From assembly GCF_018139545.1 (NCBI RefSeq), contig NZ_JAGSPJ010000008.1:1-64000 (forward strand): a DNA stretch of 64,000 bases, read 5' to 3'. The DNA comes from Affinundibacterium fentianense (GTDB lineage: Bacteria; Pseudomonadota; Gammaproteobacteria; Burkholderiales; Burkholderiaceae_D). Shown piece by piece: positions 1-9,429 of the stretch. Every line of letters starts with the position of its first letter. The stretch's first letter is position 1. The notes beneath the pieces are model-generated. The model searched no databases. It was not told the DNA's origin and worked only from the letters and a program-made list of their open reading frames with translations. The position numbers were made by a program, and so were the translations under genes.

Positions 1-209
1 CTGTTTTCTTATTTCGCTTAAATCGTTTTAACTCACTCGATTCAAACCTCAGGAAAATCAACGCCTTACCGCCTGCACTTCTCTTATTTCAACCACGCTT
101 TTCTGCGGGAGGCGAACTATAGCAAACCCCTCGCCTACTTGGCAAGCCTTATTTCGCCATATTGTATAAATTGAATAAATCGTTTCAAATTTACTCATCC
201 AAAAAAAGC

Positions 210-235
210 AAAGCGCTCCGCAAGCGGAGCGCTTT
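210..235 (-). terminator. Rho-independent terminator of the crotonase gene
   Basis: A 12-bp perfect stem (arms 210-221 and 224-235) is followed, on the minus strand, by a run of seven T (A201-A207 on the plus strand). It lies just past the stop codon at 272 and would end the minus-strand transcript. The rest of 1-271 shows no gene I can support. Confidence 0.85.
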
Positions 236-271
236 ATATATAGGATTCCAGAATAATTGGCGATTCAGCTA

Positions 272-1048
272 TTATTTATTTTGAAAATTAGCTGGTCGTT
301 TTTCCAAGAAAGCCTTCATGCCTTCACGTTGATCATAAGTACCAAAGCTCGCATGGAATAAACGACGCTCATAATGAACGCCTTCAGTTAAACCAGATTC
401 AAACGAACGATTTACCGCATCTTTAATCATCATCACAACTGGCAACGACATTGAAGCAATCGTCGTCGCAGCCGCCAAAGTTTCTTCCATTAATTTTTCC
501 AGTGGCACAACACGTGACACCAAACCAGCACGCTCAGCTTCATTCGCATCCATTAAACGCGCGGTTAAACACAAATCCATTGCTTTCGATTTAGAAATGG
601 CACGTGGTAAGCGCTGTGTACCGCCACATCCGGGCAAAGTTGCTAGCTTAATCTCTGGCTGACCAAATTTAGCATTATCAGCAGCAATAATGAAATCACA
701 CATCATCGTGAGTTCACAGCCACCGCCCAATGCGTATCCAGCCACCGCCGCAATGACTGGTTTTCTTACACGAAGGATGTGTTCCCAGTTCTTGGTAACA
801 TAGTTGCCTTTATAGGCATCCATATAATTGTAGTCAGCCATCGCAGCAATATCTGCTCCAGCGGCAAACGCCTTTTCACTACCGGTAATAACCATGCAAC
901 CAATATCATCATTCTGATCAAAAGCCAATAAGGCATGGCCCAATTCATCCATCAGTTGATCATTTAATGCGTTCAGGGCTTTAGGGCGATTTAAAGTGAT
1001 CACGCCCACTTTATCCTTCGTTTCTACAATAATGTTTTGGTATTCCAT
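272..1048 (-). CDS. Enoyl-CoA hydratase (crotonase family)
   Basis: A 258-residue crotonase-fold enzyme that should hydrate trans-2-enoyl-CoA in fatty-acid or aromatic-acid beta-oxidation in the cytoplasm. The two oxyanion-hole segments are visible (AFAAGADI near residue 63, YALGGGCEL near 105). Both catalytic glutamates of true hydratases are present, in GGCEL and in GQPEIKL. Length is normal for a single-domain hydratase. Two ATG codons are adjacent; the second is used here because GGAG then sits 6 nt upstream, against 3 nt for the first. It stands alone with its own terminator, so the pathway cannot be read from neighbours. Confidence 0.9.
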   Translation of the reverse strand: MEYQNIIVETKDKVGVITLNRPKALNALNDQLMDELGHALLAFDQNDDIGCMVITGSEKAFAAGADIAAMADYNYMDAYKGNYVTKNWEHILRVRKPVIAAVAGYALGGGCELTMMCDFIIAADNAKFGQPEIKLATLPGCGGTQRLPRAISKSKAMDLCLTARLMDANEAERAGLVSRVVPLEKLMEETLAAATTIASMSLPVVMMIKDAVNRSFESGLTEGVHYERRLFHASFGTYDQREGMKAFLEKRPANFQNK

Positions 1049-1068
1049 CATCTTCTCCGCAAAAGTAA

Positions 1069-2313
1069 CTAGTTATTTTTCATTTCAAATGTTTTAGGCA
1101 AGAGTAACCACATTGCACCGCGTTGCTTCATTCGGCCCGCTAATTCGCCCGGCTCACGACCAAAGCCCCAAAAGAAATCCGCTCGCACAGCACCGCGAAT
1201 CGCGCCACCGGTATCTTGCGCCATCATCAATCTTTGTAATGGATTACTGCTGAGTGGCATTGTAGTTGATAAAAATACCGGTGCACCCAATGGTAATTGC
1301 GTTGGATCAATCGCAATTGATCTTTGTGGCACCAAGGGAACGCCCAATGCGCCCTTAGGCCCAATACTGGGATCGAGCAATTTCTCTTCCTTAAAAAATA
1401 CCATACTAGGATTAGCGTTTAATAACTCGTCTTGGCGACTTGGATTCTTTGCAATCCAAGCCTTAATGCCTTGCGCTGATGCCTGATCTAAAGTTAACTC
1501 GCCTTTATCGACCAAATAACGCCCAATGGATTTATACGGATGCCCATTCTGGTCCGCATAGGCTAGACGTATGGTTTCACCGGAACCATCCAACTGTACT
1601 CTACCTGATCCCTGTATTTGTAGAAAAAAAGCGTCAACTGGATCATCAACCCAAACCAATTCTTTGCCAGATAAAAATGGCAAAATATCTGCGCGCGAAG
1701 CATAGGGAACCACTTTATTGCCAACCAAGCGACCGCGTAGACGCATGTTTTTCAAATCCGGATACACACTACCAAGGTCAATCGTCAGCAAATCATTTGG
1801 TACCGCATATAAAGCCGTTTGATAAATACCGCCCTTATTGCGCGCCCCCTTTAGCAAAGGTTCGTAATATCCTGTGACCAAGCCCTCTGTTTTACCATCG
1901 AGATGCGCAACCTGATAAGGTAAAAAATTCGCTTCAAAAAAAGCGCGGATAGCCGACGATTCTTTTGCATCAACGCTTCTCAAATTGGCACAAACCTCGC
2001 GCCACTCGGCTTTGTTGCGTAACGCAGAACATGAATTAACAAAAGCAGGCCAAGCCTCTCTCAGATCATCATTCGCCCAACCTGGCAGGTCAGCGTAAGA
2101 ACCTAACTTATAAGCTTGTGTGTAATTCGTGATCGGCGCCAATTTTGGAGGTGGTACAGGCTGCGTCGCTGGCACCGTTGTCACAGGTGGAGTGACAGGT
2201 GGTTTCACTGGCACCGGCTCTGTCGGCGTTACCCTGGGTGGCGTTGTACATGCCGCCAATGTCAACAGCAGTGATACTGCTAAAATACGTCTTTGTTCAA
2301 ACAAAAATTTCAT
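1069..2313 (-). CDS. mltA: Membrane-bound lytic murein transglycosylase A
   Basis: A 414-residue outer-membrane lipoprotein that cleaves peptidoglycan to 1,6-anhydromuropeptides. The signal peptide ends in the lipobox LAAC (Cys22), followed by a Pro/Val/Thr-rich tether to about residue 60. The MltA domain contains TGYYEP, and the C-terminal 3D (double-psi barrel) domain carries QDTGGAI and ADFFWG, which hold the conserved aspartates. Only 12 bp separate its start codon from the divergent small gene at 2326, so its promoter must lie inside that gene. No strong ribosome binding site is visible. Confidence 0.95.
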   Translation of the reverse strand: MKFLFEQRRILAVSLLLTLAACTTPPRVTPTEPVPVKPPVTPPVTTVPATQPVPPPKLAPITNYTQAYKLGSYADLPGWANDDLREAWPAFVNSCSALRNKAEWREVCANLRSVDAKESSAIRAFFEANFLPYQVAHLDGKTEGLVTGYYEPLLKGARNKGGIYQTALYAVPNDLLTIDLGSVYPDLKNMRLRGRLVGNKVVPYASRADILPFLSGKELVWVDDPVDAFFLQIQGSGRVQLDGSGETIRLAYADQNGHPYKSIGRYLVDKGELTLDQASAQGIKAWIAKNPSRQDELLNANPSMVFFKEEKLLDPSIGPKGALGVPLVPQRSIAIDPTQLPLGAPVFLSTTMPLSSNPLQRLMMAQDTGGAIRGAVRADFFWGFGREPGELAGRMKQRGAMWLLLPKTFEMKNN

Positions 2314-2325
2314 AAAGGCTTAACT

Positions 2326-2463
2326 ATGTGGTTATTAGCTGTCGAAGCACTAGGTGCTTTTTTTCTTTTTGTCTTTATTGTGTGGTGGACTATGTTTTCA
2401 GGAAAAAAACCACCGAACAAAAGTAAAACAAGCAAAGATCAGAACCAAGATCAAAATCGATAA
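2326..2463 (+). CDS. Small single-span membrane protein (45 aa), unknown function
   Basis: A 45-codon reading frame, ATG 2326 to TAA 2463, translates as MWLLAVEALGAFFLFVFIVW followed by WTMFSGKK and a Pro/Lys/Gln/Asn-rich hydrophilic tail. Residues 2-24 form one convincing membrane span; the basic tail would face the cytoplasm. AAAGG sits about 8 nt before the ATG. It is divergent from mltA with 12 bp between start codons and fills the mltA-apaG gap. I do not recognise a family. The hydrophobicity pattern and ribosome binding site argue that it is translated; no function can be assigned. Confidence 0.6.
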   Translation: MWLLAVEALGAFFLFVFIVWWTMFSGKKPPNKSKTSKDQNQDQNR

Positions 2464-2513
2464 ATGCTAGGTATTTTCCTAGTAAAACAATCCAAGAAAA
2501 TTGATCAAGGTAA

Positions 2514-2888
2514 TCAATGTAAAGTGCGCGGCAAAGATAAAACAAATTCCGGAATCGCTACATCAAATTTGTGTCCATCTTCGGCGACACAAAAATAACT
2601 TCCCTTCATTGTCCCATGCGGGGTTTCCAAAGAACTTCCACTAGTGTACTCAAAAACTTCACCGGGTTTGAGTAAAGGTTGATGACCAACGACGCCCAAA
2701 CCTTGAACCTCGTGCACCTTATTTTTAGCATCGGTAATAATCCAATGCCGAGAAATTAACTGCGCTGGAATATCTCCCGTGTTTTTGATCGTAATCGTAT
2801 AGGCAAAAACAAAATGCGCCTGATCAGGATGAGATTGCTCCTCCAGATATTGCGTCACGACTGACACTGTAAAATCGTATTTCGTCAT
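2514..2888 (-). CDS. apaG: ApaG domain protein
   Basis: A 124-residue protein that is a single ApaG/DUF525 immunoglobulin-like beta-sandwich domain. Recognisable segments are the N-terminal VSVVTQYLEEQS, the middle YTITIKNTG and RHWIITD, and the C-terminal GTMKGSYFCVAEDG. Family members are linked to Co2+/Mg2+ resistance, but the biochemical role is unsettled. Length is typical of the family. It is transcribed away from rpe, with a 219-bp gap between the two start codons. Confidence 0.93.
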   Translation of the reverse strand: MTKYDFTVSVVTQYLEEQSHPDQAHFVFAYTITIKNTGDIPAQLISRHWIITDAKNKVHEVQGLGVVGHQPLLKPGEVFEYTSGSSLETPHGTMKGSYFCVAEDGHKFDVAIPEFVLSLPRTLH

Positions 2889-3038
2889 AAAACCCCAGAA
2901 AAATCAGCTTGAAATTCAGTAACAAGGCCAGAGACATCTCCACTTAACACGCACTCGCAACATCTTCAGCAAGTTGCAAAGGCAAGGAAATGCTTACAAA
3001 ACCCGCATATTACAAGAGCACGCCAAACTTCGCAGGAG

Positions 3039-3044
3039 TAAAAT
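3039..3044 (+). promoter_or_regulatory. Candidate -10 box for rpe
   Basis: TAAAAT (5 of 6 to the sigma-70 consensus) would start transcription near 3051 and give a leader of about 57 nt before the rpe ATG at 3108. No good -35 hexamer is visible at the right spacing, so this is weak. Confidence 0.3.
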
Positions 3045-3107
3045 ACGGCATTCGCTGACATTTTGCGGTCAGGACTTCCATTTTGTGCATTTCTTCGAGA
3101 TTTTAAT

Positions 3108-3773
3108 ATGACAACTTATCGCATCGCTCCCAGTATTCTCTCTGCCGACTTCGCCCGCTTGGGAGATGAAGTTCGGAATGTCGTCGCTGCTGGCGCGGAT
3201 ATGATTCACTTTGACGTGATGGATAACCATTACGTGCCTAATCTCACCATAGGTCCCCTAGTCTGCGAAGCGATTCGTCCACATGTGCAAGTGCCGATTG
3301 ATGTGCATTTGATGGTAAAACCTGTCGATCGCATCATTCCAGACTTTGCCAAAGCAGGCGCGAATATCATCAGCTTTCATCCAGAAGGCTCAGAACACAT
3401 TGATCGCAGCTTGCAATTAATTCGCGATCACGGCTGCAAAGCAGGTTTGGTGTTTAATCCCGCTACGCCTTTGCATGCCTTAGAACATGTAATGGACAAA
3501 CTGGATCTAATCTTGCTGATGTCAGTCAACCCTGGCTTTGGTGGACAATCCTTCATCCCTCATACATTGAAAAAGATCGCTGCCGTGCGTCGTATGATTG
3601 ACGAATCTGGCCGCGACATTATGTTGCAAGTCGATGGTGGTGTGAAAGTTGACAACATTCGTGAGATTGCAGCTGCGGGGGCCGATACTTTCGTGGCGGG
3701 CTCTGCGATTTTTGGTAAGCCTGACTATAAGGCTGTGATCGATGCTATGCGGAGTGAGTTGGCATCAGTTTGA
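3108..3773 (+). CDS. rpe: Ribulose-phosphate 3-epimerase
   Basis: A 221-residue (beta/alpha)8 enzyme that interconverts ribulose-5-phosphate and xylulose-5-phosphate in the pentose phosphate and Calvin routes. Family landmarks in order are [19 protein letters not shown] (metal and catalytic residues), [16 protein letters not shown] and VDGGV. The frame is open 15 codons further upstream from a TTG at 3063. The ATG at 3108 is chosen because family proteins begin at this point, just before the [11 protein letters not shown] segment. In many Burkholderiales the gene precedes gph and trpE, as here. Confidence 0.95.
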   Translation: MTTYRIAPSILSADFARLGDEVRNVVAAGADMIHFDVMDNHYVPNLTIGPLVCEAIRPHVQVPIDVHLMVKPVDRIIPDFAKAGANIISFHPEGSEHIDRSLQLIRDHGCKAGLVFNPATPLHALEHVMDKLDLILLMSVNPGFGGQSFIPHTLKKIAAVRRMIDESGRDIMLQVDGGVKVDNIREIAAAGADTFVAGSAIFGKPDYKAVIDAMRSELASV

Positions 3774-3800
3774 GAGCTATATGTAAAACGAATAAATAGA

Positions 3801-4070
3801 ATGCGCACTTTCACTTTTCAACCACGCTGGAAAGAAGAGCTAGTTTGCACATGCTCCCTGGGAAGTTTCATATTGGAACTTCCTATGGGAACCCTGTCTG
3901 CACACCTCCCTCCAGAAAACACGTGGCGTAAGGAAGCTCCGATTTGGGCGCAAAGTCTTTGGGCAATATTACGGGATGAACTAGAGGAATGGTGTACAGA
4001 AAATCATGCTGAATTTGTTCTTTACGAATTTGCAGAAGTTCATTTTTCAACTCCCATCCAAGACACCTAG
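3801..4070 (+). CDS. Hypothetical protein, 89 aa
   Basis: An 89-residue reading frame lies between rpe and gph on the same strand, 27 bp after rpe. The product is soluble and acidic, rich in Trp, Glu and Phe (WRKEAPIWAQSLWAILRDEL in the middle). No signal peptide, membrane span or known motif is visible. The ribosome binding site is poor. Position inside a co-directional run and protein-like composition favour a real gene, but I do not recognise the family. Confidence 0.5.
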   Translation: MRTFTFQPRWKEELVCTCSLGSFILELPMGTLSAHLPPENTWRKEAPIWAQSLWAILRDELEEWCTENHAEFVLYEFAEVHFSTPIQDT

Positions 4071-4147
4071 TTAACTGAATAGCTGAATATTGCAATTTAG
4101 AAGAGATGGTGAAATCACTCCATCTTAAGACTTCCAGAACAAACAGC

Positions 4148-4855
4148 ATGCCTAAATTCCAAAACATCCAAGCCGCTATCATCGATCTAGACGGCACCAT
4201 GCTCAACACCGCGCCGGATTTTTTGGTCGCGATCAATCGCATGCGTGCAGAATTTTCACTCGCGCCTTTAGACCTCACGACCATTACGCATTTTGTAGGC
4301 AAAGGTTCAGAAAATTTAATCCAGCGCGTGTTAGCAACGGACTTCAATGAAGCCGAAGTCACGCGACATTTTGCACAAGCGATGGCAAGCTATCAAAAGC
4401 ACTATCTAGCGATCAATGGCGATTACGGCACTTTGTATCCAGAGGTAATCGAAGGATTGCGAGCACTCAAGGCGCAAGGATTACGTCTGGCCTGTGTGAC
4501 GAACAAACCGATCGCGTTCACCACGCCTTTGCTGGCAAAGATGGGCTTGAACGAATTTTTTAGTGTGGTGTATGGCGGTGATTCTTTGCCTCGCAAAAAA
4601 CCTGATCCTTTACCGCTGCTACAAGTTTGCCTCGATTTTCACTTGGCGCCAGCACAAGTGGTGGCAATTGGCGACTCTTCCAATGATGCGCAGGCTGCGC
4701 GTGCTGCGGGCTGCCCAGTCTTAATCGTGCCGTATGGCTACAATCACGGTGAGGCTGTACAAACTATTGAAAATGATGGTATAGTCGAAACCTTACTGAG
4801 TGCTGCACAATTTTTACTCAGTAGAAAAAACCCAATAATTTCATCAAACTTCTAA
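4148..4855 (+). CDS. gph: Phosphoglycolate phosphatase
   Basis: A 235-residue HAD-superfamily hydrolase that dephosphorylates 2-phosphoglycolate. All four HAD motifs are visible: DLDGTMLNT (nucleophile and acid Asp), CVTNKP, the Lys in KKPDP, and GDSSNDAQAA. The cap lies between motifs I and II, as in Gph/PhnX-type enzymes. The frame runs upstream to 4106, but ATG 4148 starts directly at the conserved N-terminus. It sits between rpe and the trp genes, a common betaproteobacterial order. Confidence 0.9.
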   Translation: MPKFQNIQAAIIDLDGTMLNTAPDFLVAINRMRAEFSLAPLDLTTITHFVGKGSENLIQRVLATDFNEAEVTRHFAQAMASYQKHYLAINGDYGTLYPEVIEGLRALKAQGLRLACVTNKPIAFTTPLLAKMGLNEFFSVVYGGDSLPRKKPDPLPLLQVCLDFHLAPAQVVAIGDSSNDAQAARAAGCPVLIVPYGYNHGEAVQTIENDGIVETLLSAAQFLLSRKNPIISSNF

Positions 4856-4865
4856 CACAATTAGA

Positions 4866-4946
4866 ATGTTCCTCGATAAGAAACGTCCTTCCACAATTCC
4901 AGGCACTTTTGAGGCTTGGCTATGGCGACGCTGGCAATCTAACTGA
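4866..4946 (+). CDS. Candidate Trp-rich leader peptide upstream of trpE
   Basis: A 26-codon frame begins 10 nt after the gph stop. Its last third reads EAWLWRRWQSN, with TGG codons 18, 20 and 23: three Trp in six codons. It is followed by 225 nt of gene-free DNA and then trpE. This is the layout of a transcription-attenuation leader peptide. A segment including Trp codon 23 (4926-4935) can pair 8 of 10 with 5001-5010, which is directly followed by T6 (5011-5016). The stem is imperfect and the loop long. No good ribosome binding site is seen. Treat as a hypothesis. Confidence 0.4.
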   Translation: MFLDKKRPSTIPGTFEAWLWRRWQSN

Positions 4947-5171
4947 CCAGCGTGTGCGCTTTCGTCTATGTGTCTGAGTTTTATCCAAACCCTGATGCGC
5001 GCCAACGACGTTTTTTCATCTCTCGTCATCTTTGACAAGTTTTTGTAAGTTTTCGCTTTACCGTTTCGACCTTTGATTTCACATTTTGTCATTCGCCGCG
5101 TCCATATTTCCGACGTCTGGCACTGATCAAATGAGAAAGCTGCGGTCAAACATATTTAACGCACAACCATC
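4947..5171. other. Gene-free trpE leader region
   Basis: This stretch between the Trp-rich reading frame and trpE has pyrimidine-rich runs (T6 at 5011) and small imperfect inverted repeats, but no gene I can support. It is the place to look for attenuator hairpins or a trpE promoter; neither is convincing by eye. Confidence 0.5.
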
Positions 5172-6668
5172 ATGACTGAACTCGAATTTAAATCCTTGGC
5201 CGCACAAGGCTACAATCGTATCCCGATGATCGCCGAAGCTTTTGCCGATCTAGAAACACCACTCACGCTCTACCTCAAACTCGCACAAGCGACCAATGGC
5301 GGCAAGAATAGCTTCTTGTTGGAATCGGTCAAAGGCGGTGAACGCTTTGGTCGCTATTCCTTTATCGGCTTGCCTGCTTCCACCGTGGTGCGCTCAACGG
5401 GCTTTCACACCGAAGTCATCAAAAACGCCCAAGTGATAGAAACACATGAGGGCAATCCTTTGGATTTCATCGCCGAATATCAATCCCGTTTCCGCGTCGC
5501 CTTACGTCCTGGCTTGCCACGTTTTTGTGGCGGACTGGCTGGTTACTTCGGCTACGATGCCGTGCGCTACGTGGAAAAGCGCTTAGAAAAAACTGCGCCA
5601 AAAGATGACCTCGGATTGCCCGACATTCAATTACTGCTCACCGAAGAGCTCGCTGTTATCGATAATGTCTCTGGCAAATTGTATTTGATCGTGTATGCCG
5701 ACCCGACGCAAGCTGAGGCGTGGAGCAAAGCACGCCAACGCTTGAAAGATTTACGCGCGATGTTACGTCGCAGTGTCGATGTGCCAGTCACATCCGCATC
5801 GGTACGCACTGAAGCCATCCGCGATTTCGCCAAAGAAGACTATTTGAAGGCCGTGCTCAAAGCCAAGGAATACATTATGGCGGGCGACTTGATGCAGGTA
5901 CAAATTGGACAACGGATTAAGAAGCCATATGTTGACTCTCCACTGTCCTTGTATCGTGCGCTGCGCTCAATTAATCCATCGCCGTATATGTACTTCTACA
6001 ATTTTGGCGATATGCACATCATCGGCGCATCGCCAGAAATTCTCGTGCGTAATGAACAGCTCAGCGATGGCAATAAAAAAGTTACGATACGTCCGCTGGC
6101 TGGTACACGTCCACGCGGCGCAACGCCGGAACGTGACGAAGAACTCGCGGTTGAGTTATTAGCAGATCCAAAAGAGATTGCTGAACACGTCATGTTGATC
6201 GATCTCGCACGCAACGACATTGGTCGTATCGCCCAAACTGGCAGCGCCAAGCTGACCGAAAAAATGGTGATTGAAAAGTATTCGCATGTTCAACACATCG
6301 TCTCGAACGTCGAAGGTTTGCTACAGCCAAATATGTCCAATTTAGACGTACTCAAAGCCACCTTCCCTGCCGGCACTTTATCTGGCGCACCAAAAGTTCG
6401 CGCGATGGAATTGATCGATGAGCTCGAACCAGTGAAACGTGGTATCTACGGCGGTGCTTGCGGGTATTTATCATTCGGCGGCGAAATGGATTTAGCGATT
6501 GCGATCCGCACCGGAGTGCTTAAAGACGGCATGCTGTACGTACAAGCCGCAGCGGGTGTAGTTGCGGACTCTGTGCCCGAAATGGAATGGCAAGAAACTG
6601 AAAACAAAGCACGTGCCATGTTGCGTGCCGCTGAACAAGTACAAGATGGTTTAGACGGAGAAATATAA
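5172..6668 (+). CDS. trpE: Anthranilate synthase component I
   Basis: A 498-residue chorismate-utilising enzyme that makes anthranilate with ammonia or with glutamine nitrogen from TrpG, the first step of tryptophan synthesis. The N-terminal segment LLESVKGGERFGRYS is the known Trp feedback-binding motif. The C-terminal chorismate-binding half shows MQVQIGQR, PSPYMYF, IGASPEILV, PLAGTRPRG, DLARNDIGR, FPAGTLSGAPK and AIAIRTG, in family order. It is the first gene of trpEGDC; trpG starts immediately after its stop codon. Confidence 0.97.
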   Translation: MTELEFKSLAAQGYNRIPMIAEAFADLETPLTLYLKLAQATNGGKNSFLLESVKGGERFGRYSFIGLPASTVVRSTGFHTEVIKNAQVIETHEGNPLDFIAEYQSRFRVALRPGLPRFCGGLAGYFGYDAVRYVEKRLEKTAPKDDLGLPDIQLLLTEELAVIDNVSGKLYLIVYADPTQAEAWSKARQRLKDLRAMLRRSVDVPVTSASVRTEAIRDFAKEDYLKAVLKAKEYIMAGDLMQVQIGQRIKKPYVDSPLSLYRALRSINPSPYMYFYNFGDMHIIGASPEILVRNEQLSDGNKKVTIRPLAGTRPRGATPERDEELAVELLADPKEIAEHVMLIDLARNDIGRIAQTGSAKLTEKMVIEKYSHVQHIVSNVEGLLQPNMSNLDVLKATFPAGTLSGAPKVRAMELIDELEPVKRGIYGGACGYLSFGGEMDLAIAIRTGVLKDGMLYVQAAAGVVADSVPEMEWQETENKARAMLRAAEQVQDGLDGEI

Positions 6669-7235
6669 ATGCTACTCATGATAGACAACTACGATTCCTT
6701 CACTTACAACCTCGTGCAGTATTTTGCTGAATTGGGTGAGGAAGTTCGCACGTATCGCAATGATGAAATTACGCTGGAAGAAATCGAGGCGATGAGGCCT
6801 GATCGGATTTGCATTTCTCCTGGCCCTTGCACGCCTTTGGAAGCTGGAATTTCTGTACCCGTGCTGAAACGCTTTGCGGGCGAGATTCCTATTCTCGGTG
6901 TTTGCCTTGGCCATCAAAGTATTGCCGAAGCCTTTGGTGGCAAAGTGATTCGCGCCAAAGAAGTCATGCATGGTAAAACTTCACCAATTGCCCACACCGG
7001 CGTTGGCGTATTCAGCGACTTGCCTAGTCCTTACACGGTGACGCGTTATCACTCACTGGCGATCGAGCGCTCTAGTTTGCCCGATTGTTTGGAAGTCACA
7101 GCATGGACCGAAGACGGCGAAATCATGGGCGTGCGCCATAAGACATTTGATTTACAGGGCGTGCAATTTCATCCTGAATCGATTTTGTCAGAACACGGTC
7201 ATCCATTGTTGAAGAATTTTTTATTGGGAAAATAA
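6669..7235 (+). CDS. trpG: Anthranilate synthase component II (glutamine amidotransferase)
   Basis: A 188-residue class I glutamine amidotransferase that supplies ammonia to TrpE; in some relatives it also serves p-aminobenzoate synthesis. The catalytic Cys79 lies in GVCLGHQ, and the His168/Glu170 pair lies in FHPES. The start codon directly abuts the trpE stop, and its ribosome binding site (GGAGAAA) is inside trpE, so the pair is translationally linked. A second ATG three codons in is also possible. Confidence 0.95.
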   Translation: MLLMIDNYDSFTYNLVQYFAELGEEVRTYRNDEITLEEIEAMRPDRICISPGPCTPLEAGISVPVLKRFAGEIPILGVCLGHQSIAEAFGGKVIRAKEVMHGKTSPIAHTGVGVFSDLPSPYTVTRYHSLAIERSSLPDCLEVTAWTEDGEIMGVRHKTFDLQGVQFHPESILSEHGHPLLKNFLLGK

Positions 7236-7236
7236 A

Positions 7237-8268
7237 ATGACGATCTCACAGCAAGAAGCTTTAACCCGCCTCATCGAACATCGTGAAATTTTCCATGATG
7301 AGATGTTGTCGCTGTTCCGCAAAATCATGGGCGGTGAAATGTCGCCGATCATGATCGCGGCACTCACCATGGGTCTACGCGTCAAAAAAGAAAGCATAGG
7401 AGAAATCACTGCCGCAGCACAAGTGATGCGTGAATTCTCGACCAAAGTACCGATGGCGAACACCAAGAACTTGATTGATATCGTCGGCACCGGCGGCGAT
7501 GGTGCGCACACTTTTAATATTTCTACCGCGTCGATGTTCGTTACCGCAGCAGCAGGCGCACGTGTTGCCAAGCATGGGGGTCGTAGCGTGTCATCATCAT
7601 CGGGTAGCGCAGATGTACTCGAATCCCTGGGCGTGAATATCAATTTGCAACCCGAACAAATCGCACAATCGATTGCCCAAACCAATATCGGTTTCATGTT
7701 CGCACCGAATCACCACGCAGCGATGAAACATGCAGCACCGGTGCGACGTGAGCTAGGTGTCCGTACGATTTTTAATATTTTGGGGCCGCTCACCAACCCC
7801 GCAGGTGCGCCGAATATTTTGATGGGCGTATTTCATCCTGATCTGGTGGGTATTCAAGTGCGTGTCTTGCAACGCTTAGGTGCGCAACATGCGATTGTCG
7901 TTTGGGGACGCGACAATATGGATGAAGTTTCACTCGGCGCACCAACGATGGTTGGCGAATTAGTGAACGGTGAAATTCGCGAATACGATATTCATCCAGA
8001 AGACTTTGGTTTACAAATGGTTTCTAACCGGAGCCTCAAAGTGTCCGGCGCTGATGAATCTAAAGCACGTATTTTAGATGTACTCAACAATGTCGCCGGC
8101 CCAGCAACCGACATCGTTAGCTTGAACGCAGGTACTGCCTTGTACGGTGCGGGAATTGCTGATTCCATCGCTGATGGCGTAAAGAAAGCGCAAGCGACTA
8201 TCGCCTCGGGAGCAGCACTTAACAAGCTGCATCAACTTATCGAAGTCACGCATCAGTTAGGTAAATAA
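7237..8268 (+). CDS. trpD: Anthranilate phosphoribosyltransferase
   Basis: A 343-residue enzyme that transfers the phosphoribosyl group of PRPP to anthranilate, the second committed step to Trp. Diagnostic segments are [14 protein letters not shown] (PRPP and Mg binding), [18 protein letters not shown] and [10 protein letters not shown] (anthranilate site). Length is typical of the stand-alone enzyme. It is separated from trpG by one base and from trpC by two. Confidence 0.97.
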   Translation: MTISQQEALTRLIEHREIFHDEMLSLFRKIMGGEMSPIMIAALTMGLRVKKESIGEITAAAQVMREFSTKVPMANTKNLIDIVGTGGDGAHTFNISTASMFVTAAAGARVAKHGGRSVSSSSGSADVLESLGVNINLQPEQIAQSIAQTNIGFMFAPNHHAAMKHAAPVRRELGVRTIFNILGPLTNPAGAPNILMGVFHPDLVGIQVRVLQRLGAQHAIVVWGRDNMDEVSLGAPTMVGELVNGEIREYDIHPEDFGLQMVSNRSLKVSGADESKARILDVLNNVAGPATDIVSLNAGTALYGAGIADSIADGVKKAQATIASGAALNKLHQLIEVTHQLGK

Positions 8269-8270
8269 GC

Positions 8271-9074
8271 ATGTCAGACATACTCAATAAAATTCTCGAA
8301 GTCAAAGCTGAAGAAGTCGCGCGCGATAAAAAAGTACAAAGCTACACTAGCTTACGTGCCGATGTAGAAAGCAATAAAGAAGCGCAACAAAATTTGCGTG
8401 GATTTGAAGCCAGTCTGCGGAATAAGATCACGCTAGGCCAAGCAGCTGTGATTGCAGAAATCAAGAAAGCGTCGCCCTCCAAAGGCGTGATTCGTGAAAA
8501 CTTTCAGCCAGCAGAAATCGCCGCCAGTTACGCGCAACATGGTGCTGCTTGTTTATCCGTATTAACTGATGAAGTGTTTTTTCAAGGTGCACCGATCTAC
8601 TTGCAGCAAGCACGCGCAGCATGCGCTTTGCCAGTCTTACGCAAAGATTTCATGATCGACCCTTATCAGGTTTATCAGGCAAGAAGCTGGGGTGCGGATT
8701 GTATTTTACTGATCGTGGCTGCATTAGATCATGGCTTGATGGCAGAGCTAGAAGCCTGTGCGCACGAGCTCGGTATGGGTGTTTTGGTTGAAGTGCATAA
8801 CAGGGAAGAACTCGACGCTGCATTGAAACTCAAAACCAATTTACTCGGTATCAATAATCGTAATCTACGTACCTTCGATGTGACACTCGATACCACACTT
8901 GGTTTGCTACCACGCATCCCCGATGGAAAACTTTTGATTACTGAATCTGGCATCACGAACAAAGCCGATGTACAACGTATGCGAAATGCCAATGTGCACG
9001 GTTTTTTGGTTGGTGAAGCCTTTATGCGTACAGATCACCCTGGTCAAGCACTCTCAGAACTATTTTCCATTTAA
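8271..9074 (+). CDS. trpC: Indole-3-glycerol phosphate synthase
   Basis: A 267-residue TIM-barrel enzyme that closes the indole ring. Landmarks are [10 protein letters not shown] (catalytic Lys), [26 protein letters not shown] and TESGI. It is not fused to trpF, as is usual in betaproteobacteria. It is the last gene of trpEGDC, followed by a strong terminator; trpF, trpB and trpA are not in the window. Confidence 0.97.
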   Translation: MSDILNKILEVKAEEVARDKKVQSYTSLRADVESNKEAQQNLRGFEASLRNKITLGQAAVIAEIKKASPSKGVIRENFQPAEIAASYAQHGAACLSVLTDEVFFQGAPIYLQQARAACALPVLRKDFMIDPYQVYQARSWGADCILLIVAALDHGLMAELEACAHELGMGVLVEVHNREELDAALKLKTNLLGINNRNLRTFDVTLDTTLGLLPRIPDGKLLITESGITNKADVQRMRNANVHGFLVGEAFMRTDHPGQALSELFSI

Positions 9075-9091
9075 CTTATCAAACCTAAGAT

Positions 9092-9121
9092 AAAAAAAGT
9101 GAGACGAGGCTCACTTTTTTT
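9092..9121 (+). terminator. Terminator after trpC
   Basis: The arms AAAAAAAGTGAG and CTCACTTTTTTT flank a six-base loop. The T-run follows the plus-strand stem; the matching A-run makes it bidirectional, so it can also end the minus-strand gene at 9138. Confidence 0.9.
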
Positions 9122-9137
9122 GTCTTTCAAATGTTCA

Positions 9138-9371
9138 TTAATTGCAACGATATGTATAAGTAGTTGTATAGGGCGTAACAACTCCATCCATCACCGAACG
9201 GCCTGAACACATGAACTCAAGCTCACCAACTGCTTCGGTTTTACTTGCATCGCTAAAGTAAAAAGTTGTGTATCCATAAGCTGGTCGAGCAAGCGCATTC
9301 AATGACATCGCACTCACTGCTGCGACACAAATCGCTGCAAGACTCAACACTTTAATTGTTTTCAATTTCAT
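9138..9371 (-). CDS. Small exported protein (DUF6289-like), 77 aa
   Basis: A 77-residue protein with a clear Sec signal peptide (MKLKTIKVLSLAAICVAAVS, cleavage probably after ALA near residue 28). It leaves a mature peptide of about 49 residues with two Cys (MCSGRS and the C-terminal YRCN), probably a periplasmic disulfide. The Tyr/Thr-rich mature part with YFSDASKTEAVGE resembles short exported proteins of the DUF6289 type; that match is from memory. GAGGA lies 5-7 nt before the ATG. Function is unknown. Confidence 0.75.
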   Translation of the reverse strand: MKLKTIKVLSLAAICVAAVSAMSLNALARPAYGYTTFYFSDASKTEAVGELEFMCSGRSVMDGVVTPYTTTYTYRCN

Positions 9372-9396
9372 TTTATTCCTCAGTTAAGTAGTCGAA

Positions 9397-9427
9397 TTTT
9401 TCATGTTAATAAATTTAGCATGAAAAA
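9397..9427 (-). promoter_or_regulatory. Inverted repeat at the start region of the small exported gene
   Basis: A perfect 9-bp inverted repeat, TTTTTCATG (9397-9405) and CATGAAAAA (9419-9427), has a 13-bp AT-rich spacer. It sits just downstream of the predicted -10 box, covering about -5 to +27, so it could be an operator or a 5-prime UTR hairpin. Confidence 0.5.
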
Positions 9428-9429
9428 GT

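Noticed and set aside
3883-4362. A 159-codon minus-strand frame across the 89-aa gene and the start of gph
   Set aside because: It overlaps the well-supported gph gene, and the translation looks like antisense of it; no family features.
4844-5149. A 101-codon minus-strand frame upstream of trpE
   Set aside because: Low-complexity product without motifs; it overlaps the 3-prime end of gph and the Trp-rich leader frame, and has no ribosome binding site.
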